Shown: positions 6,392-10,793 of the stretch, one piece after another
Layout of the letters: each line of letters opens with the position of its first letter
Position numbering within the stretch: the stretch's first letter is position 1
Assembly: GCA_019058135.1 (NCBI GenBank)
Contig: JAHLWE010000514.1
Location: forward strand, 1-10,793
Length of the DNA stretch: 10,793 nucleotides
DNA from: Promethearchaeota archaeon
Lineage (GTDB): Archaea > Asgardarchaeota > Lokiarchaeia > Sigyniarchaeales > SOKP01
Direction: 5' to 3'
Notes under the pieces: generated by a model
Databases searched by the model: none
The model's input: the letters and a program-made list of their open reading frames with translations, nothing else
What the model was told of the DNA's origin: nothing
Position numbers and translations under genes: made by a program

Positions 6392-7099
6392 ATGTCAAAA
6401 GAAAAAAATACATTAGATATTATAGATGGAACTCTTGAAGCCGTTAAAAATATTTTTACCCAATTTACAGATGTATTGAAAACAGCGAAAAATGAATTAA
6501 TAACTCTTGAAAAGGACAAATCTCTATTAAGCAATGATAAACAGCAATTAGAAGGGGAAAAGGATCAATTAGAAGAAGAAAAAATCAAATTAGAATCTGT
6601 AAAAAAAAAATTAGAGCAAGACAAAATCCAATTAGAACAAGATAAAAAGAAATCAGAAGAAGAGACAAAACGATTAGAAGAAGAAAAACAAGAAAGAGAT
6701 CTAAAAATAGGTATACTCACAGAAGAACAATTGAAATTATTGGATGAATATGAAAAATTAAAAGTAGAATTGAAAAAATTTGCAAAAGTAGCTGAAGAAC
6801 ACGAAGAAGCTGAATTTAATTTTGAAAGAATTAAGGCCTTATTGTCTATCTATAGGGTGTTATTAGAAGAAATATGGCAGGGCCAACCCCATTTCCGAAT
6901 TCTGTTGACACTTCACGGTGATAAGGAAGAGATGCTCAGAGAAGAAATAAAAACAACTACAGGTATATCAGGAGCTATGGTTTTGAGAGCCATTCATGAA
7001 TTAGCAAATGTTCATCTATTAGAATATGATGAAGATAAGGGTATGGTTAAATTAAAAAAAAGAATGTTTGAAAAAAAAGCATTAAAAGAAAAGAAATAG
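6392..7099 (+). CDS. Heptad-repeat coiled-coil protein with probable C-terminal winged helix, function unknown
   Basis: The 235 residues begin at ATG 6392; an in-frame TTG nine bases upstream is less likely because the TATA-like box leaves no leader for it. Layout: N-terminal amphipathic helix (about 7-35), then a long coiled coil (36-145) whose core at 52-100 is seven near-perfect heptads of the type [QK]-L-E-x-[ED]-K-x, then a probable winged-helix domain (about 161-227). The latter begins WQGQPHFRILLTLHGDKEEM, has a helix-turn-helix-like KTTTGISGAMVLRAIHELAN (187-206), and ends in a beta wing LLEYDEDKGMVKLKK (209-223). The Ser-Gly turn and the following helix resemble the recognition helix of transcription-factor-like wHTH domains, so DNA or protein binding is plausible, with the coiled coil driving dimerisation. 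No membrane segment. It is divergent from the 478-residue scaffold-like gene; the family is not recognised. Confidence 0.78.
   Translation: MSKEKNTLDIIDGTLEAVKNIFTQFTDVLKTAKNELITLEKDKSLLSNDKQQLEGEKDQLEEEKIKLESVKKKLEQDKIQLEQDKKKSEEETKRLEEEKQERDLKIGILTEEQLKLLDEYEKLKVELKKFAKVAEEHEEAEFNFERIKALLSIYRVLLEEIWQGQPHFRILLTLHGDKEEMLREEIKTTTGISGAMVLRAIHELANVHLLEYDEDKGMVKLKKRMFEKKALKEKK
6545..6691 (+). repeat. Seven in-frame 21-base repeats encoding heptads
   Basis: Seven consecutive 21-base units lie in the coiled-coil gene, each coding one heptad with the core [QKR]-[LS]-E (for example QLEGEKD, QLEEEKI, KLEQDKI, QLEQDKK, RLEEEKQ). Base similarity between units is highest at the (C/A)AATTAGAA core. This is consistent with growth by unit duplication, though selection on the coiled coil alone could give the same look. 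Confidence 0.7.
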
Positions 7100-7175
7100 A
7101 TTGTAATATTCTTTATCTTAAAAATCATAAAATTAAAAAAAATTGCTTTTTTATTTCTATTAGTATTAAATTAAA

Positions 7176-7180
7176 AAGGA
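7176..7180 (+). promoter_or_regulatory. Possible Shine-Dalgarno site of rps11
   Basis: AAGGA ends 8 bases before the uS11 ATG at 7189. The spacing is right, but the match to the 16S tail is short and the area is A-rich, so support is moderate. Confidence 0.4.
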
Positions 7181-7188
7181 TATTCTAA

Positions 7189-7590
7189 ATGAGTAAAAAG
7201 TCGAAAGAAGAAAAATGGGCTATCGCTCACATATTAAGTTCCTATAACAATACTATTATTACAGTTACCGATTTATCAGGTGCTGAGACATTTGCAAAAT
7301 GTTCTGGAGGGATGGTAGTTAAAACTTCAAGGGAAGAGAGTTCTCCGTATAGTGCTATGCAATCGGGTTTTAGAGTTTCCCGAGAGTTAAAGGATAAAGG
7401 TATTTATGGAGTTCATATTAAAGTACGTGGACCTGGAGGACATAAAGCCCAAACACCTGGACCCGGAGCTCAAGCTGCTATTCGTGCATTGGCACGGGCT
7501 GGTTTAAGAATAGGCAGAATAGAAGAAGTCACACCAAAGTCCCATGATGGAAGTAGAAGAAAAGGAGGACATAGAGGAAGGCGTGTATAG
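7189..7590 (+). CDS. rps11: 30S ribosomal protein uS11
   Basis: uS11 is a platform protein of the small subunit that binds 16S rRNA near the decoding-site side with uS7 and eS26-region partners. The 133 residues match the usual archaeal length. Visible hallmarks: NNTIITVTDLSGAETFAKCSG within 20-40, the GGMVVK segment at 40-45, RGPGGHKAQTPGPGAQAAIR at 80-99, and the arginine-rich C-terminus HDGSRRKGGHRGRRV at 119-133. The tail RRKGG is closer to the eukaryotic RPS14 ending than to the RRPGG common in Archaea (from memory, not aligned). In most Archaea rps11 follows rps13-rps4 and precedes the RNA polymerase subunit rpoD gene. Here it is alone, on the opposite strand from rps13-rps4, and is followed by pepT after 125 bases. 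Confidence 0.97.
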   Translation: MSKKSKEEKWAIAHILSSYNNTIITVTDLSGAETFAKCSGGMVVKTSREESSPYSAMQSGFRVSRELKDKGIYGVHIKVRGPGGHKAQTPGPGAQAAIRALARAGLRIGRIEEVTPKSHDGSRRKGGHRGRRV

Positions 7591-7660
7591 CCATCTCCTC
7601 TACGTTTTAATTAAACACCAAGTTCTAATTTTATTTCTTAAATAAGGAATTATCTTATTT

Positions 7661-7680
7661 TTTATATTTATTATATTAAA
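7661..7680 (+). promoter_or_regulatory. TATA-like region upstream of pepT
   Basis: Two overlapping candidates, TTTATATT (7661-7668) and TTATATTAAA (7671-7680), lie 36-55 bases before ATG 7716. Initiation about 25 bases downstream would fall near 7690-7702, leaving a short leader before ATG 7716 and disfavouring the in-frame TTG at 7695. Confidence 0.35.
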
Positions 7681-7715
7681 TACCAATTTAAAAATTGAAG
7701 TGGTTTATTGTTATT

Positions 7716-8975
7716 ATGATTCTTTCGGAAGAAATCCAAAATTTTTTATTAGATAATGCGGTGGAGCGATTTCTAAGATACGTAAAAATTTGGACTACAT
7801 CAGATGAGAATACGGAAACTATACCATCTACTCAAGGGCAAATAGAATTTGGTAAATTATTAAAAGAAGAATTAAAAAATCTAAATTTGGAGAATATCAT
7901 TCAGGATGAGTTTGGATATATTTATGCAAACTTACCTCCAAGCCAAGGATTTGAAAATGTAAAAAAAATTGGTTTTATTGCACATTTGGATACCTCTCCT
8001 GCTGTAAGTGGTAAAGATGTAAAACCTGTAATTCAAAAAAATTACAATGGAACAGTAATAAAATTTTCTCAAGACAATGATTTAGAATTAAATATCAATG
8101 ATTCTCCGCAATTAGAAAAATATATTGGACTTGATATAATTACATCCCAAGGAGATACGTTATTAGGTGCTGATGATAAAGCTGGTATTGCTGAAATCAT
8201 GGCAGCATGTGCTGCTTGGGATAAATTTCCTGAATTAAAACATGGACCTATTGTAGTTTGTTTTTTTCCAGATGAGGAACTTGGAAGAGGAACAAAAAAA
8301 GTAAATATTGAAAAAATACCGAAAATCTGTTATACATTAGATGGTTCTGAGATGGGAGAATTAGAAATTGAATGTTTTGATGCATGGAAAGCTTTAATAA
8401 AATTTAAAGGATTGAGTGTTCATCCGGGATATGCTAAAAATCTAATGTCTAACGCAATTCATATAGCTTGTCGATTCTTAAGCGAAATACCTGAATCAGA
8501 ATCCCCCGAACATACTGAGGAGAGGGAAGGGTTTTATCATTTATCCAACTTAAAAGGAAAAGAAGAAGAAGCAACCGCAACTTTAATTATAAGAGATTTT
8601 GAAATAAAGAATAATAAAAGGCGGATGGATTATATCACAAGTCTGAAAAATGTCTATGAAATTCGGTATCTTGGCTTGAAGATTGAACTAAACTATGAAC
8701 ATCAATACGAGAATATGTATAATTACTTAAAGAAAGAACAAAAAATTATAGATTTAGCTGAGAAGGCGATGGAATTGGCAGGAATAGAAGTTAACATTCA
8801 TTTAATTAGAGGTGGGACGGATGGCTCTCATTTGAGTGCTATGGGTATTCCAACTCCCAATATCTTTACTGGGGGTTTATTATTTCATTCTAAAAAAGAA
8901 TTTATTCCAACTTTAGCCTTACAAAAAGCTGCTGAAGTTGTAATTCATTTGGCAGAATTATTTACAAAGGAATAG
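7716..8975 (+). CDS. pepT: Peptidase T-like M20 family tripeptidase
   Basis: A cytoplasmic di-zinc aminotripeptidase of family M20B that removes the N-terminal residue from tripeptides. ATG 7716 gives 419 residues, close to the family's roughly 410; an in-frame TTG at 7695 would add seven. The first-metal motif HLDTSP has H90 and D92, GADDKAG at 151-157 has the bridging D153, PDEELGRGT has the general base E187 and metal ligand E188, YTLDGSE has D209, and the final metal ligand is H391 in FTGGLLFHSKKEFIP. SVHPG with H236 marks the lid/dimerisation domain inserted at about 214-325, and GGTDGSHLS lies at 366-374. All catalytic and metal residues are present. The TGG-x-x-x-H-x-K-x-E-F-I-P ending is characteristic of PepT against other M20 members. 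It probably recycles peptides for amino-acid catabolism. It follows rps11 but has its own AT-rich promoter candidate and ends in T-runs. Confidence 0.93.
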   Translation: MILSEEIQNFLLDNAVERFLRYVKIWTTSDENTETIPSTQGQIEFGKLLKEELKNLNLENIIQDEFGYIYANLPPSQGFENVKKIGFIAHLDTSPAVSGKDVKPVIQKNYNGTVIKFSQDNDLELNINDSPQLEKYIGLDIITSQGDTLLGADDKAGIAEIMAACAAWDKFPELKHGPIVVCFFPDEELGRGTKKVNIEKIPKICYTLDGSEMGELEIECFDAWKALIKFKGLSVHPGYAKNLMSNAIHIACRFLSEIPESESPEHTEEREGFYHLSNLKGKEEEATATLIIRDFEIKNNKRRMDYITSLKNVYEIRYLGLKIELNYEHQYENMYNYLKKEQKIIDLAEKAMELAGIEVNIHLIRGGTDGSHLSAMGIPTPNIFTGGLLFHSKKEFIPTLALQKAAEVVIHLAELFTKE

Positions 8976-8983
8976 AAATTTAA

Positions 8984-9001
8984 TTTTTAGTTTTTCTTTT
9001 T
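8984..9001 (+). terminator. Oligo-T terminator of pepT
   Basis: Three runs of five T (8984-8988, 8991-8995, 8997-9001) begin nine bases after the pepT stop, the typical archaeal intrinsic termination signal, which needs no hairpin. Confidence 0.45.
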
Positions 9002-9012
9002 ATTATATTAAC

Positions 9013-9028
9013 GTTAAAATATTTTAAC
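9013..9028. repeat. 16-base perfect palindrome in the convergent pepT/cspA gap
   Basis: GTTAAAATATTTTAAC is self-complementary over all 16 bases. It lies between the T-run terminator of pepT and the A-runs that would terminate cspA on the other strand. It could help terminate both transcripts, or be chance in AT-rich sequence. Confidence 0.5.
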
Positions 9029-9054
9029 TTAACATAATTTGTATTTTTACTTAG

Positions 9055-9068
9055 AAAAAATAAAAAAA
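9055..9068 (-). terminator. Oligo-T terminator candidate for cspA
   Basis: Runs of six and seven A on the + strand (T on the - strand) lie about 100 bases past the cspA stop. They are the first strong T-runs for leftward transcripts, so they are the best terminator candidate for cspA, or for an rps13-rps4-cspA message. Confidence 0.33.
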
Positions 9069-9166
9069 TGAGAAGAAGATATAGATTAAATTCCCGATTT
9101 CAACTTCAGATATTTCTTTTTTTTAAATTGCTTATTTTATTAACTTCTTTTTCATTACTTTTTTAA

Positions 9167-9433
9167 TTAAAAAGAACGAGAATATTCTCCTCTCGATCTA
9201 TGTTGCACAGGTGCTTTTTCAGTTATTACTACATCAGTGGCTTGTGGACCCTTTTGTCCCTCTTCAATTGTGAACTCTACTTTATCTCCTTCATTTAATG
9301 TTTTAAATCTATTTTCTTCGGCTGAAATCGCAGTATAATGTACAAATACATCCTTTTCCTCCCCTCCATCTTCAAAAGTAATAAAACCATAGCCTTTTCG
9401 GCTATTAAACCACTTTACAGTTCCATTTACCAT
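9167..9433 (-). CDS. cspA: CspA-type cold-shock domain protein
   Basis: A small OB-fold RNA/ssDNA-binding protein that melts RNA structure as a chaperone. ATG 9433 gives 88 residues beginning MVNGTVKWFN, the standard family start; a TTG at 9445 would add four. RNP1 is KGYGFITF at 13-20, RNP2 is VFVHYTAI at 29-36, W8 and F9 and the RNP aromatics supply the stacking surface, and GPQATDV at 62-68 closes the fold. A tail past the usual 66-70 residues (about 71-88) is basic and ends HRSRGEYSRSF, possibly extra RNA contact. CspA-type proteins are common in bacteria and patchy in Archaea, with known cases in halophiles and Asgard lineages. It lies 186 bases downstream of rps4 on the same strand with its own AT-rich upstream region containing inverted repeats, so it may be separately controlled. 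Confidence 0.93.
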   Translation of the reverse strand: MVNGTVKWFNSRKGYGFITFEDGGEEKDVFVHYTAISAEENRFKTLNEGDKVEFTIEEGQKGPQATDVVITEKAPVQHRSRGEYSRSF

Positions 9434-9462
9434 TCTTAAAACCAAATATTAAATCTACTAAC

Positions 9463-9494
9463 ATTGTTCAAATTGAAACAATTAATAATTTGAA
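9463..9494 (-). promoter_or_regulatory. Nested inverted repeats upstream of cspA
   Basis: TTCAAATT (9467-9474) and AATTTGAA (9487-9494) form an 8-base inverted repeat with a 12-base spacer. A second, overlapping pair, ATTGTT (9463-9468) and AACAAT (9477-9482), gives an alternative stem. They lie about 30-60 bases before the cspA ATG. They could be an operator, or alternative 5' leader hairpins of the kind seen in bacterial cold-shock mRNAs; chance cannot be excluded. Confidence 0.3.
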
Positions 9495-9502
9495 GAACTT
9501 AG

Positions 9503-9514
9503 TAATATTAAATA
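9503..9514 (-). promoter_or_regulatory. TATA-like element of cspA
   Basis: On the - strand TATTTAATATTA lies about 75 bases before the cspA ATG. If used, the message starts near 9480 and has a leader of about 45 bases that includes part of the inverted repeats at 9463-9494. A nearer candidate (TTTAATATTT close to 9445-9455) would give a leaderless message instead. Confidence 0.28.
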
Positions 9515-9619
9515 CTTTGTTATTTTAATAAATTAGATTAATACATTATCTATTTTTTTTTTGGAAAAGAAATTTTAAAAATGAGTAGAATATTTAAAAT
9601 TAGAAGTATCATAAAATTT

Positions 9620-10135
9620 TTACTGTTCACTTACTGGTTGTTCTTCTCTTCCCAAAAATGGACTAGAACTTACAAATTTGAGTGTCTCTGCTTCATCTTT
9701 TTTAACAAGATATGAAGGTGAATCAATTCTTTTGCCATTGACTTCAATATGTCTATGTGTAATGAATTGTCTTGCTTGATAAATTGAATTAGCAAGACCT
9801 TTTTTAAATACTAAAGTTTGAAGTCTTCTATTTAGAATATCATCAACAGTTATAAGTAAAAGATCTTCAAATTCAGCATTTTTTTCGATAATTCCCAAAC
9901 GAATCAATTTATCCATTAAAACCCTTAATTCTTTTTTTTGTCTTTCTGGTGGTAAAGTTCTTATTTTTCTGGCAGTTCTTCTATAATTCCCTAATTGTGT
10001 TCGATGTTTCCAAAATTCTCTTTTATTTCGGAGTCCATATTCTCCTAAATATCTTAATTCTTCTTCAATTCTCTGTTTCTGGAAGGGGTGACTTGGTTTT
10101 TTATATTTTTTCTTTAATCTTCTTGGATCTCCCAT
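9620..10135 (-). CDS. rps4: 30S ribosomal protein uS4
   Basis: A primary 16S rRNA-binding protein that nucleates assembly of the small-subunit body and lines the mRNA entry site. The 171 residues begin MGDPRRLKKKYKKPSHP, the archaeal/eukaryotic-type start without the zinc-binding cysteines of many bacterial forms. The helical N-domain runs to about 100, with RRTARKIRTLPPERQKKELR at 52-71 in the rRNA-contacting region. The S4 RNA-binding domain covers about 102-150 (LNRRLQTLVFKKGLANSIYQ, then ARQFITHRHIEVNGKRIDSP). It starts 17 bases after the rps13 stop on the same strand with a weak GTGA-like ribosome site, so the two are almost surely one operon. rps11, the usual next gene, is missing here; the next leftward gene is cspA, 186 bases away. 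Confidence 0.97.
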   Translation of the reverse strand: MGDPRRLKKKYKKPSHPFQKQRIEEELRYLGEYGLRNKREFWKHRTQLGNYRRTARKIRTLPPERQKKELRVLMDKLIRLGIIEKNAEFEDLLLITVDDILNRRLQTLVFKKGLANSIYQARQFITHRHIEVNGKRIDSPSYLVKKDEAETLKFVSSSPFLGREEQPVSEQ

Positions 10136-10152
10136 TCATCTTCACTTTAGTA

Positions 10153-10647
10153 TTAATATTTCTTTTCCATTTGTCGGCGAATTTTTTTACGAATGACACC
10201 CACAACTAAACCTTTACGACCTGTAGAGCGTGTTCTCTGCCCTCTAACCTTCAGACCGAACCCATGCCTATAGCCTTTCCAAGATCTAAGTCTTCGCATT
10301 CTTTCAATATCTCTTTTAACAGTTAATTCCAAACGAGGTCCTGTTATATGGAGATATTCACCAGTTCTTAAGTCTTTCTGTCTATTAACCATCCAATTGG
10401 GAATCCCATTTTTTATGGGGTCCTCAATTATTTCTTCGATTCTTTTAATATCTTTTTCAGAAATCAATCCTATTCTTATTGTTGGATCAATATTTGCAAT
10501 TCTTAAGACTGCTTGCGAAAATCTTAGTCCAACACCTTTAATTTTCACTAATCCAAATTGGATCGGCAATGTACCATCTATATTAGTACGTAGTATTCTA
10601 ATAATCTCTTTGAAAGTTTTTTGCTTTATTATAGTTTCTTGTGCCAT
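10153..10647 (-). CDS. rps13: 30S ribosomal protein uS13
   Basis: A head protein of the small subunit that contacts the P-site tRNA and forms bridges to the large subunit. The 164 residues are slightly longer than typical archaeal forms (about 148-155) owing to short N-terminal and lysine/arginine-rich C-terminal extensions. Hallmarks: ILRTNIDGTLPI at 18-29, IKGVG helix-two-turn-helix motif at 36-40, GIPNWMVNRQKD at 81-92, LRSWKGYRHGFGLKVRGQRT at 120-139, and STGRKG at 141-146. NRQKD matches the eukaryotic RPS18 form, where many Archaea have NRRKD (from memory). It is the first gene of a leftward operon with rps4. The ATG at 10647 is the only good start and has an AT-rich, SD-poor upstream region. 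Confidence 0.97.
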   Translation of the reverse strand: MAQETIIKQKTFKEIIRILRTNIDGTLPIQFGLVKIKGVGLRFSQAVLRIANIDPTIRIGLISEKDIKRIEEIIEDPIKNGIPNWMVNRQKDLRTGEYLHITGPRLELTVKRDIERMRRLRSWKGYRHGFGLKVRGQRTRSTGRKGLVVGVIRKKIRRQMEKKY

Positions 10648-10793
10648 TATATTATTAAATATAATAAGGAGATAATTATTAATTTTATGATTAAGGTTAT
10701 TTTTAATTTCCCTAGTTTTTAATTAAAATTTAATTCTATTTGACTATTTTTGCTATATAGCAATAGAATATGGGTGTAACCCCACACTCTCTA
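10648..10793. other. Region upstream of rps13, to the window edge
   Basis: This AT-rich stretch should hold the rps13 promoter. It contains TTGCTATATAGCAA (10750-10763), a 14-base perfect palindrome inside a wider inverted repeat ATTCTAT (10733-10739) / ATAGAAT (10763-10769), and a possible GGGTGT/ACACTC stem at 10772-10789. A + strand frame opens at ATG 10770 and a - strand frame ends at 10736; both run off the edge and are too short to judge. Confidence 0.4.

Noticed and set aside
6304..6534. - strand frame of 76 codons across the start of the heptad gene
   Set aside because: It overlaps the promoter and N-terminus of a better-supported gene and has no recognisable protein pattern.
6545..6691. 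CRISPR-like array suggested by evenly spaced repeats
   Set aside because: The 21-base units are contiguous without spacers, in frame, and code for heptads of a coiled coil.
9949..10675. + strand frames opposite uS4 and uS13
   Set aside because: They are antisense to two unmistakable ribosomal protein genes; the hydrophobic look comes from complementing Lys/Arg/Glu codons.
10741..10793. Possible tRNA fragment at the right edge (C-rich stem-loop)
   Set aside because: A GGGTGT/ACACTC stem is present, but no GGTTCRA-type T-loop, anticodon arm or CCA-adjacent acceptor stem could be aligned on either strand.

Overview
The window is AT-rich, gene-dense archaeal chromosome. Archaeal/eukaryotic-type ribosomal proteins uS13, uS4 and uS11 place it in the Archaea. 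Several traits fit an Asgard archaeon, probably Lokiarchaeia-like: eukaryote-leaning signatures in uS11 and uS13, a CspA-type cold-shock protein, a histone-deacetylase-family enzyme, and large lysine/glutamate-rich coiled-coil proteins of unknown function. The lineage is an inference from content and composition; no marker was aligned.

Layout, left to right. (1) Positions 1-311 hold the 3' end of a gene that starts outside the window; its tail looks like the C-terminus of an N6-adenine DNA methyltransferase or type II restriction-modification protein. (2) Positions 564-2678 carry a compact histone-deacetylase/acetylpolyamine-amidohydrolase-family enzyme and a 12-helix MFS transporter, both on +. 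(3) Positions 2742-3622 hold two small unrecognised proteins facing each other with overlapping stop codons. (4) After an empty 305-base AT-rich stretch comes nadE (NH3-dependent NAD+ synthetase), which ends one base from the stop of a convergent 478-residue protein. That protein has a helical N-terminus, a long proline/lysine-rich middle with repeated KKPKI-like motifs, and a C-terminal helical hairpin. (5) Divergent from it, across 264 bases, lies a 235-residue protein with a regular heptad coiled coil and a probable C-terminal winged helix. (6) uS11 stands alone on +, followed by peptidase T (pepT). (7) On the - strand, transcribed leftward from the right edge, are rps13, rps4 and then cspA.

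How the genes fit together: the housekeeping content is translation (uS13, uS4, uS11, cold-shock RNA chaperone), NAD synthesis, and peptide and small-molecule uptake and catabolism (peptidase T, MFS carrier). The archaeal uS13-uS4-uS11-RNA-polymerase cluster is split here: uS11 is about 2 kb away on the opposite strand. No CRISPR array, insertion sequence, rRNA or convincing tRNA was seen. The most open part of the window is the divergent pair of coiled-coil proteins at 4691-7099, which I cannot assign to a known system; any link to ESCRT- or cytoskeleton-like functions is speculative.
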